DNA from: Robiginitalea marina
GTDB lineage: Bacteria; Bacteroidota; Bacteroidia; Flavobacteriales; Flavobacteriaceae
Length of the DNA stretch: 64,000 nt
Reading direction: 5' to 3'
Assembly (NCBI RefSeq): GCF_024006985.1
Contig: NZ_JAMXIB010000001.1
Span: forward strand, 62,001 to 126,000
The notes under the pieces were generated by a model. The model ran no database searches. It had not been told where the DNA came from and was given only the letters and a program-made list of their open reading frames with translations. This document shows positions 23,114 to 32,690 of the stretch, one piece after another (position 1 is the first letter of the stretch; every line of letters starts with the position of its first letter). Position numbers and translations under genes: made by a program.

Positions 23114-25210
23114 ATGAAACATCCTGCAATATCCCTGACCCTTATGGGCCTGTTGTGCTGCCTCGGTATTTCGTGCATGGAAGCGCCCGCCACCCGCAAG
23201 AACGTCCTGGGCGAACAGACCAGCCCCTACCTGCTGCAGCATGCGCAGAACCCCGTTCACTGGCAGCCCTGGAGCGATGAGGTTTGGGAAATGGCGAAGG
23301 CGGAAAACAAACTGGTACTAATTAGTATCGGGTATTCCTCCTGCCACTGGTGCCATGTGATGGAGGAAGAAACCTTTGAAGACGATTCCGTGGCGGCCTT
23401 CATGAATGCGAACTTTATCAACGTAAAGGTAGACCGGGAAGAGCGCCCCGATGTAGACCAGGTCTATATGACCGCGGTGCAACTGATGACGGGCTCCGGG
23501 GGCTGGCCGCTGAATGTGCTGGCCCTTCCCGACGGAAAGCCCATCTACGGGGGCACCTACCATACCCGGGAGCAGTGGATGAAGGTGCTTGGGGAGGTAA
23601 ACGGCCTGTACCGGAAAGACCCTGAGAAAGCCGCCGAATACGCCGACCGGGTCTCGCAGGGGGTTGCCAGCGTAAACCTCTTTCCCGGGAATTCAGGGCC
23701 CGACCTGGAGGCTGCTGCCCTGGGGGCAGCTGTGTCCGGCTGGGCCACCCGCTGGGACCCCGAATGGGGCGGCAATGCCGGGGAGCAGAAATTCATGCTG
23801 CCCCCAAACCTGGATTTCCTGATGGAGTATGCCCATGCCACGGGCGACAGCGGGGTAAAGGACCACCTGAAACGCACCCTCGACCGCATGGCGTTGGGCG
23901 GTGTCTTCGACCAGCTGGGCGGGGGCTTCTACCGCTACAGTACCGACCCCAGGTGGCACATCCCGCATTTTGAGAAAATGCTGTACGACAACGCCCAACT
24001 GCTGGGGGTCTATGCCCGGGCATATTCATTTTACGGCGATCCGCACTATCGCGGGGTGGTGGAGCGCACCTTTGCCTTTTTGCAGCGGGACCTCAAGGGG
24101 CCCGGAGGCGGCTACTATGCAGCCCTGGATGCGGACTCCGAGGGGGAGGAGGGTAAGTTTTACCTCTGGGGGGAGGCGGAACTCCGGCAGGTCCTGGGCC
24201 CTGATTATAACCTTTTTGCGGAGTATTACCAGGTTCATCCTGAAAACGCCTGGGAAGGCGGGCAGTATGTGCTGTTTCGCGTGGATTCAGACCCGGAGTT
24301 CCTCCTGCAGCACCCCATGCCCCCTTCAGAACTTGCCGCCCTAAAGGCCGGATGGCACAAAAAATTGATGGAAAGGCGGGCCCTGCGTTCCTTCCCGGGC
24401 GAGGATGACAAGATCCTAACCTCCTGGAACGCCATGCTGGTCGCTTCCCTTGCGGACGCTTATGACGCCCTGGGGGATGCGGTTTACCTTGAAGAAGCCC
24501 GGAGCCTTTTTGACTTCCTGATGGCACATGCCTACCGCGACGGCAAACTGGGGCACAGCTATAAAAAAGGTGCCCCGCAGGCCGAAGGCTTCCTGGAAGA
24601 CTATGCCTTTATGGCACAGGCGGCCTTCCGCCTTTATCAGGTCAGTCTGGACAGGGCCTATCTGGAGCGGGCAGACGAATTTTTGGGGCATATCCAAAGC
24701 CGTTTTCGGGACGAAGCGTCGCCCCTGTTCCGCTACCGGGAGGTTTCCGACCTGATGGCCCCCATCGTCAAGACCGATGACGGGGTAATGCCCTCCCCGA
24801 ATACCGTGGTGGCCGACCTCCTTTTCCAGCTGGGGCATTTTTACTACCGCCCTGCAGACCTCGATCAAAGCCGGGAAATGGCCCGTACCCTTCAGGGCCG
24901 CTTTATGGAACTTCCCGAGAACTATGCGGGTTGGGGCCGGATCCTGCTTCGTCAGCAGGCGCCCTTTTACGAGGTGGCCGTTGCCGGGCCTGACGCGGGT
25001 CGGTTACGCAGCGAAATGGCGCGGCGCTTCCTTCCGAACATCCTGTTGGTGGCAACCGGGGAACCCAGTGCCCTCCCTTTGTTTGAACAGCGCTACGACC
25101 CGGCGCAGACCCGCTTTTATGTCTGCCGCGACCACAGTTGCCGCCTGCCGGTACCCACGGTGGCAGAGGCCCTGGGCCAGATCCAGGGGGAGGCGTCGTG
25201 GTTGCCTTAA
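23114..25210 (+). CDS. DUF255 thioredoxin-like lipoprotein (YyaL/SPATA20 family)
   Basis: The 698-residue protein has a lipoprotein signal ending LCCLGISC. The thioredoxin-like N-terminal domain carries NPVHWQPW and [19 protein letters not shown] with a CxxC pair, then [17 protein letters not shown] and [21 protein letters not shown]. The rest is an alpha/alpha toroid similar to N-acylglucosamine epimerase-type folds ([44 protein letters not shown]). Length and order fit the YyaL/SPATA20 family. Biochemical activity is not established; here it is exported, unlike many relatives. Confidence 0.88.
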   Translation: MKHPAISLTLMGLLCCLGISCMEAPATRKNVLGEQTSPYLLQHAQNPVHWQPWSDEVWEMAKAENKLVLISIGYSSCHWCHVMEEETFEDDSVAAFMNANFINVKVDREERPDVDQVYMTAVQLMTGSGGWPLNVLALPDGKPIYGGTYHTREQWMKVLGEVNGLYRKDPEKAAEYADRVSQGVASVNLFPGNSGPDLEAAALGAAVSGWATRWDPEWGGNAGEQKFMLPPNLDFLMEYAHATGDSGVKDHLKRTLDRMALGGVFDQLGGGFYRYSTDPRWHIPHFEKMLYDNAQLLGVYARAYSFYGDPHYRGVVERTFAFLQRDLKGPGGGYYAALDADSEGEEGKFYLWGEAELRQVLGPDYNLFAEYYQVHPENAWEGGQYVLFRVDSDPEFLLQHPMPPSELAALKAGWHKKLMERRALRSFPGEDDKILTSWNAMLVASLADAYDALGDAVYLEEARSLFDFLMAHAYRDGKLGHSYKKGAPQAEGFLEDYAFMAQAAFRLYQVSLDRAYLERADEFLGHIQSRFRDEASPLFRYREVSDLMAPIVKTDDGVMPSPNTVVADLLFQLGHFYYRPADLDQSREMARTLQGRFMELPENYAGWGRILLRQQAPFYEVAVAGPDAGRLRSEMARRFLPNILLVATGEPSALPLFEQRYDPAQTRFYVCRDHSCRLPVPTVAEALGQIQGEASWLP

Positions 25211-25274
25211 GGCCCCCGTGCAGAGGGTTCCCGAAAAAATCCGATTTTCCCGGCGCTTTTATCCCGGGGCCTTG

Positions 25275-25282
25275 TATATTTA
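25275..25282 (+). promoter_or_regulatory. -7 element of the GMC dehydrogenase operon
   Basis: TATATTTA followed by G, 22 bp before the ATG at 25304. Confidence 0.5.
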
Positions 25283-25303
25283 GCAATACATTAATCCAAC
25301 CAA

Positions 25304-27022
25304 ATGCAGATCAAAGCACAACCCACGGTATACGATGCCATTATTGTGGGCTCCGGGGCAGGGGGGGGCATGGCTACCAAGGTCCTTGCCGATGCCGGCC
25401 TGAAGGTGGCCGTAGTGGAAGCAGGCCCGTATTTCGACCCGGCCCTGCCCGAATACCAGACCCAGCTGAAATGGCCCTATGAATCCCCGAGGCGGGGCGC
25501 CGGCACCGTGCGGCCCTTTGGCGACTTCGACGCGGCCTGGGGCGGGTGGGAGATCGAAGGGCAGCCCTATACCCACAAGGATGGCACCAAATTCGACTGG
25601 TTCCGCTCTCAGATGCTGGGGGGTCGGACCAACCACTGGGGAAGGATCTCCCTGAGGTTCGGCCCGAGGGACTTCAAGCACAAGGACGTCGACGGCCTGG
25701 GCGACAACTGGCCCATCGGGTATGAAGACGTAAAACCCTACTACGACAAGGTCGATAAACTTATCGGGGTTTTTGGCAGCAGGGAAAATTTGCCCAACGA
25801 ACCCGACGGCTTTTTCCTCCCCCCACCCAAACCCCGTCTGCACGAGCTATACTACATCAAAGGGGCCCGCAAAGCCGGGATTCCGGTGATCCCTTCCCGC
25901 ATGTCGATGCTCACCAAGAAGATCAACAATGAGCGGGGGGTATGCTTTTACTGCGGGCAATGCAACCGGGCCTGCCAGGTGTATGCCGATTTTTCAGCCG
26001 GCACCTGCCTGATCTTCCCCGCCCAAAAAAGCAGGGGGCAGGTAGACCTTTTTGTGAATAGCATGGTGCGGGAGGTTACCACCGACCAGGAAGGCCGGGC
26101 CACGGGGGTGTCTTATATCAACCGGGAAGACCGGAAGGAATACCAGCTCAGGGGCAAAGTGGTTATCCTGGCTGCCTCGGCCTGCAGCACCGCACGCATC
26201 CTGTTGAATTCCAAAAGTCCGCAACACCCCAATGGCCTGGGCAACGGCAGCGACCTGGTCGGGAAGTACCTGCACGATTCCACGGGCAGCAGCCGGGCGG
26301 CCTTTGTCCCGTCCCTGATGAACCGGGAACTGTACAATGAAGACGGGGTGGGAGGCATGCACGTGTATTCCCCCTGGTGGCTCGACAACAAATCCCTGGA
26401 TTTCCCCAGGGGGTACCATATCGAAGTCTGGGGCGGTATGGGCATGCCCAACTACGGCTTTGGTTTCAACCCAAATGAATTCAACAAATTCTTCGGCCTG
26501 AAAACCGGGGGGTACGGGGAACAGTTGCGCAAAGACGTGCGCAAATATTACGGTTCCGTCCTGGGCTTCGGGGGCCGGGGGGAAGCCATTGCCCGAAAGG
26601 ACAATTATTGCGAGATCGACCCCACCACCGTTGACGAATTCGGCATCCCTGTGCTTCGTTTCCACTACAAATGGTCCGACTACGAGCGAAAGCAGGCGCG
26701 GCACATGCAGGAGACCTTCGAGGAGATCATCCACAATATGGGTGGCGAACCCCTGGGGCCTACCCCCACGGCGGAACAGGACTATGGCCTGGAAACCCCG
26801 GGAAGGATCATCCACGAGGTGGGAACCACCCGGATGGGGGACGACCCCAAAACGTCGGTGACCAACCGGTACCAGCAGCTGCACGAAGCAGAGAATGTTT
26901 TTATTACCGATGCGGGGCCTTTTGTTTCCCAGGCCGACAAGAACTGCACCTGGACCATCCTGGCCCTTTCCTGGAGGGCGTCGGAGTATATCGTCGACCA
27001 ACTCAAACAGCAAAACATCTGA
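25304..27022 (+). CDS. GMC-type FAD dehydrogenase, gluconate/sorbosone-dehydrogenase-like large subunit
   Basis: The 572-residue protein begins with an FAD-binding motif IVGSGAGGGMATKVLADAGLKVAVVEAG, followed by WFRSQMLGGRTNHWGRISLR and a Cys cluster CFYCGQCNRAC near 208. The C-terminal part has HEVGTTRMGDDPKTSV and DAGPFVSQADKNCTWTILALSWRASEYIVDQL, the GMC C-terminal signature (with the usual His-Asn region altered to KNCTW). It would oxidise a sugar or sugar acid and pass electrons through a partner. The neighbouring gene encodes the small subunit 3-type protein, 1 bp away. No cytochrome subunit is next to it. The substrate is unknown. Confidence 0.88.
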   Translation: MQIKAQPTVYDAIIVGSGAGGGMATKVLADAGLKVAVVEAGPYFDPALPEYQTQLKWPYESPRRGAGTVRPFGDFDAAWGGWEIEGQPYTHKDGTKFDWFRSQMLGGRTNHWGRISLRFGPRDFKHKDVDGLGDNWPIGYEDVKPYYDKVDKLIGVFGSRENLPNEPDGFFLPPPKPRLHELYYIKGARKAGIPVIPSRMSMLTKKINNERGVCFYCGQCNRACQVYADFSAGTCLIFPAQKSRGQVDLFVNSMVREVTTDQEGRATGVSYINREDRKEYQLRGKVVILAASACSTARILLNSKSPQHPNGLGNGSDLVGKYLHDSTGSSRAAFVPSLMNRELYNEDGVGGMHVYSPWWLDNKSLDFPRGYHIEVWGGMGMPNYGFGFNPNEFNKFFGLKTGGYGEQLRKDVRKYYGSVLGFGGRGEAIARKDNYCEIDPTTVDEFGIPVLRFHYKWSDYERKQARHMQETFEEIIHNMGGEPLGPTPTAEQDYGLETPGRIIHEVGTTRMGDDPKTSVTNRYQQLHEAENVFITDAGPFVSQADKNCTWTILALSWRASEYIVDQLKQQNI

Positions 27023-27023
27023 T

Positions 27024-27737
27024 ATGGACCGCAGAGCAAGTTTAAAATCCATCGTGCTGGGTACCGTAGCCGGGGGCCTGGCCGTACACGGGTGCTCGCC
27101 AAAAGAAGCCGCGGAGGCCCGGGAAGCGCAGATCGCGCCGGGCCTGGGGTATGGCCGTACCCCGGAGGAAATCAAGGCGCAGCTGAAACTGGAGGAAGAG
27201 CCTTTTTTCAACCCACACGAGCGGGAAACCATAGCCGTGCTGGCCAACCTTATCCTCCCCCCGGACGAAAAGCACGGTGGGCCCCTCGATGCCGGGGTCC
27301 CCGATTTCATCGACTTCATGGCCCGGGATTACCCACCCTTCCAGGTGACCCTCAGGGGCGGCCTGATGTGGCTTGACCACAAAAGCAATACGGAATACGG
27401 CCTGGAGTTCAAAACAGCGGAGGAAGCGCAGCAAAAGGAACTCCTGGATGCAATCGCATTCTACGACCCCGAAATCCCCCTGGAAGAGCACCCCTTGGAG
27501 ATCCAGTTTTTCAGCCTGGTGCGCAACCTGACCGTTTGCGGGTATTATACTTCAAAGCCTGGGATAGAGGAACTGGGGTACCAGGGAAACATGCCGAATG
27601 TCTGGGATGGGGTGCCCCAGGAGGTGCTGGACCGGCACGGGCTGGCCTACGAACCGGAGTGGCTGGCCAAATGCGTCGACCAGAGCCGGCGGGGGATACT
27701 GGCCGAATGGGATGAAGAAGGCAACCTGTTGACCTGA
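27024..27737 (+). CDS. Tat-exported gluconate 2-dehydrogenase subunit 3-like protein
   Basis: The ATG at 27024 gives 237 residues. The N-terminus MDRRASLKSIVLGTVAGGLAVHGC holds a twin-arginine motif (RRASLK) and a lipobox-like VHGC, so the protein is likely exported folded and anchored. The body matches gluconate dehydrogenase small subunits: FNPHERETIAVLANLILPPDE, GGPLDAGVPDFIDFMARD and FFSLVRNLTVCGYYTSKPGIEELGYQG. It presumably chaperones or co-exports the FAD subunit encoded just upstream. It ends two bases before a convergent gene. Confidence 0.87.
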   Translation: MDRRASLKSIVLGTVAGGLAVHGCSPKEAAEAREAQIAPGLGYGRTPEEIKAQLKLEEEPFFNPHERETIAVLANLILPPDEKHGGPLDAGVPDFIDFMARDYPPFQVTLRGGLMWLDHKSNTEYGLEFKTAEEAQQKELLDAIAFYDPEIPLEEHPLEIQFFSLVRNLTVCGYYTSKPGIEELGYQGNMPNVWDGVPQEVLDRHGLAYEPEWLAKCVDQSRRGILAEWDEEGNLLT

Positions 27738-27739
27738 AT

Positions 27740-28840
27740 TCAGGGGGTGTCCGGGCGTACCGCCACCCCAACCATCGAGTCTGCCGTCCCGTAATAGAGG
27801 AACCAGTTGCCCTTGTAAACCACCAGGCCTTCGGCAAAGGTCGTCCCCGCCTGGTATTGCCCGGTGCGTTCATGGGGAAGGCTGGGGCAGATGAAGGGCA
27901 CATTCAGCCTGCCAAGGAAGCGTCCGGGCTGTTTGGCATCAAAAAGCACCTGCCCCCCGCAGTAGGTGCCTTGCGGCGTGCTGCTCCCGGCACCTTCCCC
28001 GCTCAGGTTTTTTCCATTGTAGATCAGCAGGATCCCGGCTTCGGTTAGCAGGGCCGGGGGACCTGGTTCCACCAGGTGGCTGTCGAAATCGCCCCGGGTG
28101 GGGGTAAAGGCGTGCAGGAGGTTGCCCTTGGGGTCTACCGCCGGGATCCAGTCCTTCCCGTCCGGGGAGGTGGCGACGTTCACGAACAGCTCACCCCAGT
28201 ACATATGGTACTTCCCATCGATCTTTCGGGCAATCAGCCGGTCCCCAATTCGTTCGGTAACCACGGAGCCCGATTTGCTCCACTGGTCCAGGAAGGCCCC
28301 GCTGTGGGCGGTTTCAAAGACGGGCCCGTGTTTGGTCCAGTGGACCAGGTCGGGGGAGGTGGCGCTGCAAAGGCGGGCGGTTTGCTGGTTCCAGCCCGTA
28401 TAGAGCATCAGGTAGGTGCCGTCTTCCAGTTCCACGACCCGCGGGTCTTCCACCCCCCCGGGGTATTCCCATTGCCGGAAGGCATCCTTATCCGGGTAGA
28501 GGACGGGCTCAGGGTATTTGGTGAAGTTCAGGCCGTCTGTACTCCAGGCCAGCCCGATGCGGGAGGTGCGTTCCCCCAGCCGGGCCTGGGGGTTGTCTTC
28601 GGCCCGGAAGAGGAGGAATAGGGTATCGTTGCGGACCACGGCCGCCGGGTTGAAGACGTCGGCCCGCTGCCAGCGTACCGGTTCATCCCGTACCGGGCAA
28701 TGGAACACATAGGTGGAATCGGCTGTCAGGATGGGGTTCTGGCTGGGTTTTTCAAAGCCCAGCAGCCATGGCTCCTGCCCGTGCAGGGGCACCACTGCCA
28801 CGAAAAAGAAAAGAAAGGGCAATAAGGAAAGGCGTGTCAT
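27740..28840 (-). CDS. secreted GH130/GH43-like five-bladed propeller protein
   Basis: From the ATG at 28840 (366 residues) the protein has a signal peptide (LSLLPFLFFFVAVVPLHGQ). The body has beta-propeller repeats typical of GH130-type mannoside phosphorylases/hydrolases: QNPILTADSTYVFHCPVRD, NPAAVVRNDTLFLLFRAED, GGVEDPRVVELEDGTYLMLYTG, LIYNGKN and FAEGLVVYKGNWFLYYGTADSMVGVAV. The FRAED and GVEDPR motifs are family signatures. A reading that extends 97 codons upstream is low-complexity and rejected. Being exported suggests hydrolysis rather than phosphorolysis; substrate is unknown. Confidence 0.82.
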   Translation of the reverse strand: MTRLSLLPFLFFFVAVVPLHGQEPWLLGFEKPSQNPILTADSTYVFHCPVRDEPVRWQRADVFNPAAVVRNDTLFLLFRAEDNPQARLGERTSRIGLAWSTDGLNFTKYPEPVLYPDKDAFRQWEYPGGVEDPRVVELEDGTYLMLYTGWNQQTARLCSATSPDLVHWTKHGPVFETAHSGAFLDQWSKSGSVVTERIGDRLIARKIDGKYHMYWGELFVNVATSPDGKDWIPAVDPKGNLLHAFTPTRGDFDSHLVEPGPPALLTEAGILLIYNGKNLSGEGAGSSTPQGTYCGGQVLFDAKQPGRFLGRLNVPFICPSLPHERTGQYQAGTTFAEGLVVYKGNWFLYYGTADSMVGVAVRPDTP

Positions 28841-28914
28841 GGGTACCGGGCTCAGGGGTTCCTCCCAAAGATACGCACATTGGCCCTTACGGCCCGAAGG
28901 TCGCCCCAAATCCT

Positions 28915-28922
28915 TATATTTA
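28915..28922 (+). promoter_or_regulatory. -7 element of the VanX-like gene
   Basis: TATATTTA followed by GGG, 31 bp before the ATG at 28953. Confidence 0.45.
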
Positions 28923-28952
28923 GGGCAACGGACCCAACGGAAAAAAGGCGTT

Positions 28953-29675
28953 ATGAGGCATTTGGTTTTGGCTTTGTGTGTGGCCCTCCTGGGGGCCTTC
29001 TCCTGCAGGGAGCAACCCGGGCAGGCCCCCGACCCGGTCCCTGAAGAACCAGCTAAACTTCCGACCCCCCCGGAGGAACCTGTACACGACACCCTGGAAA
29101 CCCTGCCGGCCCTGGAAACCCTGCCCGACACTGCCTTTGTGCGCCTGGCCGATTACAGCAGTGAATTTGCCTACGACCTGCGCTATGCCACTGAAAACAA
29201 TTTCATGAAAGCCCGGGTGTACGAATGCCCGGAGTGCTACACCAGGGTTCGGACTGCAAAGGCCCTGATAGCAGCCAACCGGGAATTCCTGCAACAGGGC
29301 CTGCGCCTGCGTTTTTTTGATTGCTACCGCCCCAATTCGGTGCAGTACCTGATGTGGGAAAAAGTCCCCAACCCCCAGTACGTGGCCAACCCGGTAAAAG
29401 GGTCCATCCACAACCGGGGCGGTGCGGTGGACCTTACGTTGGAAACCCTGGAGGGCGAGCCCCTCGATATGGGGACCGATTTTGATTTCTTTGGGAGGCG
29501 GGCCTACCACGACTTTACCGGGCTTCCGCAAGAGGTCCTGGAAAACCGCACCCTGCTAAGGGAGACCCTGGGGCGCCATGGGTTCCTGCCGGTCCGTACC
29601 GAATGGTGGCACTACAACCTGGGGGTTGCCTCCCGATATCCGGTGGCCGATTTCCGTTGGCCCTGTGCGCCTTAG
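28953..29675 (+). CDS. VanX-type D-alanyl-D-alanine dipeptidase lipoprotein
   Basis: The 240-residue protein has a lipoprotein signal (LVLALCVALLGAFSC), then a Pro/Glu-rich spacer of about 45 residues with two EETLPALETLP-like repeats. The catalytic domain has DLRYATENNFM, FFDCYRPNSVQ, the zinc-site motif SIHNRGGAVDLTL (SxHxxGxAxD) and EWWHYN (ExxH), as expected for the peptidase M15D zinc dipeptidase. It may act in peptidoglycan turnover or salvage of D-Ala-D-Ala outside the cytoplasm. A glycopeptide-resistance role is not indicated: no vanHA partners are present. Confidence 0.88.
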   Translation: MRHLVLALCVALLGAFSCREQPGQAPDPVPEEPAKLPTPPEEPVHDTLETLPALETLPDTAFVRLADYSSEFAYDLRYATENNFMKARVYECPECYTRVRTAKALIAANREFLQQGLRLRFFDCYRPNSVQYLMWEKVPNPQYVANPVKGSIHNRGGAVDLTLETLEGEPLDMGTDFDFFGRRAYHDFTGLPQEVLENRTLLRETLGRHGFLPVRTEWWHYNLGVASRYPVADFRWPCAP

Positions 29676-30865
29676 GGCTGGTCTTGCACCGGTACGGGCA
29701 CCCCATCGAGCACCTGCAGGGACTCGTCCATACAGCGAACAAAGAACAGGTAGGTATCCCCCCCGTCGGCAATGCGGTTCCTCTGGCGGATCCGAGCCAC
29801 CGTTTCCGGGAAGTTCCGGGCGCTTACATTGGCTTTTTTAAAGGGAAGCTTCCCGGGTTTGTACGTCTGAATGCTTCGTATTTCAAAACGCCTTCCGGGG
29901 AAGGGGGCCAGGGCGTCTGAGGTATACAGGTGGGTCTGCGGATGGAGTTTGAGCAGCCCGTAGGCCAGGGCTGCGGTTTTGAACCCACCGGCTTTCAGGA
30001 TGGCCGCATTGGGCTCATAGAGGTATTTCAGGGGCATGGCATACGGTGCGGAAGCAGACGCTTCCCCCGAAGCGGTAAACACCAGGGCGGGTAGGGGGTA
30101 CGCCAGGTCTGTGGCTTTCAGGGTAGCCTCCCCGCCATAGCCTTCCTGCAGCCACCAGAGTAATTCCTTTACTTCATTGTTTATAGCTACTATATGGATT
30201 TCCCGTACGCCTCCCAGCTGCCGGACCCCGGCGGAAAGGTCGAGCATGGGGGATGTTTTCAACAGGAGGTTCCGGCCCGCACGAAAGAGCTGAGGCAGGA
30301 TGTCCGGAAGCGGGGGTTGGCAATCTTCCAGGAGAAAGACCCGACCCCGGTCTTCCCGCCGGCGCGAAGGGTCGAGGTAAATCCAGTCGGCACGACCCTC
30401 CTCAGCCTTGATCCGCCCGAGGGACAACAGCCCGTCCCCCGGGTGGATCCGGATATTTCCAGCCCCCAGCTTTTGGAAATTATGGGTGGCGATTTCCGCC
30501 AGGCTGGCGTTTTGCTCGCAGTAATGCACACGGGTTACCCGTTTGCTGAAAAAGTAGGTGTCTGCCCCGAAACCTCCGGTCAGGTCAACCAGGCTTTCCC
30601 CTTCCACCAGGCTGGCCTTATAACGGGCCGTTTGCTCCGAAGAGGCCTGGGCCAGGTTCAGGGTTGGGGGGTAATAAATCCCCGGGGTACCATGCCAGAG
30701 GGGAAGTTTTTTTGCGGCCTTTTGGTAGCCGCTTAGCTGCTGGGCCAACTCCTGGGGCGTTATCCCCGGAAAAGGGCTTCTTCCCAGGGAAACTGACAAG
30801 GTGTCAGTATTGAAATTATTTTTTATAAATTCCTGTACCCCAGTATTTAGTAATTCTTTATTCAA
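29672..30865 (-). CDS. class I SAM methyltransferase with THUMP-like domain
   Basis: The 397-residue protein contains a Rossmann methyltransferase domain (residues about 75-250) with SAM motif LVDLTGGFGADTYFFS, acidic loop HYCEQN, and a DPSRR segment typical of this Bacteroidota family (annotated THUMP-like or PG_1098-type). The C-terminal third has a ferredoxin-like and THUMP-like layout with EPNAAILKAGGFKTAAL. RNA is the probable substrate, but the target base is unknown. It overlaps the convergent vanX-like gene by 4 bp and follows the AI-2E permease gene by 7 bp, so it is likely the last gene of the tsaD-rsmE operon. Confidence 0.85.
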   Translation of the reverse strand: MNKELLNTGVQEFIKNNFNTDTLSVSLGRSPFPGITPQELAQQLSGYQKAAKKLPLWHGTPGIYYPPTLNLAQASSEQTARYKASLVEGESLVDLTGGFGADTYFFSKRVTRVHYCEQNASLAEIATHNFQKLGAGNIRIHPGDGLLSLGRIKAEEGRADWIYLDPSRRREDRGRVFLLEDCQPPLPDILPQLFRAGRNLLLKTSPMLDLSAGVRQLGGVREIHIVAINNEVKELLWWLQEGYGGEATLKATDLAYPLPALVFTASGEASASAPYAMPLKYLYEPNAAILKAGGFKTAALAYGLLKLHPQTHLYTSDALAPFPGRRFEIRSIQTYKPGKLPFKKANVSARNFPETVARIRQRNRIADGGDTYLFFVRCMDESLQVLDGVPVPVQDQP

Positions 30866-30872
30866 ACCTTTA

Positions 30873-31973
30873 CTATAAATTTTTCGTAAGGTTTTTTACG
30901 ATCTTGTTTTCGGCAAAAAATTCCTTTAAAACCACCTTTAAAGCGGTATATCCCGGGATGGCGACAATCATCCCGAAGACCCCGAACAATAACCCGGCGA
31001 TGATGATCACCAGGAATATTTCCAGGGGGTGCGATTTTACGCTGCTGGAGAAGATCAGGGGCTGGGAGAAAAAATTGTCCACCAGCTGGCCTATGGCAAT
31101 CCCCAAAAGGACCCACCCCACATTGGGCAGGATGACCCCGGTAAAATCTGCGCCCAGGTTGCTGGTCATGGTGAGCAGCACCATAATGGCACCCCCGATT
31201 ACGGGACCGATATACGGGATGATGTTAAAAAGGGCGCACAGGAAGGCAATCACCACGGCATTCTCAATGCCGATCAGCAGCAGGGTGATGGTGTAGATCA
31301 CAAAAAGGACAAAAATCTGGGCCAGCAACCCCACAAAATACCGGGAAAGCAGTCCTTTGATGCTTTCCAGGGAGTTGACAATCCCCGCTTCCCTGTTGTC
31401 CGGGACAAGGGTCAGCAGGATTTTCTCGAACATCTTACTGTCTTTAAGGAAGAAGAATGAAATAAATAGTATAGAGAACAGGCCAATGCCCAGGTTGCTG
31501 AGGGTGCCCACCAGGCTGTTCAGAAAATCCGGGATGAACCCCATCTCCAGACCCTGCAGCAGGTCCTTTCCCCAGTCCTTGCCGACCATGAGGTCTTTTG
31601 CCGGCACGGGGGTCCGGCCCAGGAAACCGTTGATTTCATCGTAAAGGCGCCAAAGGTCTTTTTCAAAAGCCTTGATATCGAGCAGGGAAAGGTTATGGCC
31701 CTGTTCGGCAATCAGGGGGATAAACAGGGAAGCTATCCCGAAAAGGATCCCCAGAAACAGGATCATGACCACCACCACGGCCAGGGTATTGGGGAACCTA
31801 AGCCGCTTCCTCAGGAAAAGGACTACCGGCCTGCCCATAAGGGCAATAACGGCCGCGGCAACCAGGTAGGCGATTACCGAACGGGTCAGGTAAAGGAAAT
31901 ACCCCAGCAGCGCTATGCCGCTGAGCGCGAAAACGGCCCTGAGGATACCGTTGGAAATGGTTTTGGAGTCCAT
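30873..31973 (-). CDS. AI-2E transporter family (UPF0118) permease
   Basis: The 366-residue protein has about eight membrane helices and the family layout: paired N-terminal helices (AVFALSGIALLGYFLYLTRSVIAYLVAAAVIALM), a large hydrophilic insert (about 95-150), and C-terminal helices with NIIPYIGPVIGGA, DNFFSQPLIFSSSVKSHPLEIFLVII and FGMIVAIPGYTALKVVLKEF. Family members export small molecules or act as Na+/H+ antiporters; AI-2 transport should not be assumed. It is 6 bp from the DUF4159 gene on one side and 7 bp from the methyltransferase on the other. Confidence 0.88.
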   Translation of the reverse strand: MDSKTISNGILRAVFALSGIALLGYFLYLTRSVIAYLVAAAVIALMGRPVVLFLRKRLRFPNTLAVVVVMILFLGILFGIASLFIPLIAEQGHNLSLLDIKAFEKDLWRLYDEINGFLGRTPVPAKDLMVGKDWGKDLLQGLEMGFIPDFLNSLVGTLSNLGIGLFSILFISFFFLKDSKMFEKILLTLVPDNREAGIVNSLESIKGLLSRYFVGLLAQIFVLFVIYTITLLLIGIENAVVIAFLCALFNIIPYIGPVIGGAIMVLLTMTSNLGADFTGVILPNVGWVLLGIAIGQLVDNFFSQPLIFSSSVKSHPLEIFLVIIIAGLLFGVFGMIVAIPGYTALKVVLKEFFAENKIVKNLTKNL

Positions 31974-31979
31974 TGGCGT

Positions 31980-32690
31980 TTAGTGGTTAAAGGCGTAATA
32001 CAGGATATTTGCGCCCATTTTAAGGGCTTTTTCCCGGACATCTTCCGGGTCGTTGTGGACAGCGGGGTCTTCCCACCCGTCGCCCAGGTCTGATTCAAAG
32101 GTAAACAGGAGTACCAGCCTGCCTTCGTGGAAATACCCGAAAGCCTGGGGGCGTTTGCCATCGTGCTCATGGATTTTGGGCAGGCCGTCGGGGAAAGAAA
32201 AGGGTTTCGCGAAAATCGGGTGGTCCGCCCCAAGTTCTTCCAGTTCCTTGTCGGGGAAGATTTTGGGCAGTTCCTTTTCGAGGTACGGCGCCATCCCGTA
32301 ATTGTCATCGATATGCAGGAACCCCCCGGCCAGGAGGTAGGTGCGCAGGTTGGCTGCTTCGGACTCCGAAAACACCACGTTTCCATGCCCGGTCATGTGG
32401 ATCCACGGATACTGGAAAAGTTCCGTGCTTCCTGCAACTACAGTTTCCGCCTTGCCTTCGAGTGCAGTCCCGATTTCCGCATTCGCATACCGGATCAGGT
32501 TTGGCAGGGCCGTTGGGTTGGCATACCAGTCGCCGCCCCCACTGTATTTGAGCAGCCCGATTTTCTGCCCCTGCACGGGCAGGGTACAGGCCAGCGCCAG
32601 TAATGCGGCAAAGCCATAGCGCCTGAGTCGGCGATGCCATGGCCGGCCGGGGCGGCTCTCAGGGTGTTGGGGTCTTCCAGGGTTAGCCAC
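31980..32690 (-). CDS. DUF4159-domain protein
   Basis: The 236-residue protein has a basic N-terminus and an export helix (FAALLALACTLPVQGQ), followed by a DUF4159 domain: IGLLKYSGGGDWYANPTALP, then YPWIHMTGHGNVVFSESEAANLRTYLLAGGFLHIDDN, DHPIFAKPF and LLFTFESDLGDGWEDPAVHNDP. This family has a glutamine-amidotransferase-like fold and unknown function, and is typical of Bacteroidota operons with RsmE. It overlaps the rsmE end by 8 bp. Confidence 0.85.
   Translation of the reverse strand: MANPGRPQHPESRPGRPWHRRLRRYGFAALLALACTLPVQGQKIGLLKYSGGGDWYANPTALPNLIRYANAEIGTALEGKAETVVAGSTELFQYPWIHMTGHGNVVFSESEAANLRTYLLAGGFLHIDDNYGMAPYLEKELPKIFPDKELEELGADHPIFAKPFSFPDGLPKIHEHDGKRPQAFGYFHEGRLVLLFTFESDLGDGWEDPAVHNDPEDVREKALKMGANILYYAFNH

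Noticed and set aside
28841-29131. N-terminal extension of the GH130-like protein
   Set aside because: The extra 97 residues are repetitive (GSSGGVGSL-like), sit antisense to the vanX-like gene, and precede a clear signal peptide beginning at 28840.
28953-29675. Vancomycin-resistance determinant
   Set aside because: The VanX-like lipoprotein is alone, without vanH, vanA or vanRS; related dipeptidases are common in glycopeptide-insensitive Gram-negative bacteria.
30873-31973. Autoinducer-2 export protein
   Set aside because: The family name is historical. Without luxS or a signalling neighbour, only membership of the AI-2E permease family is supported.
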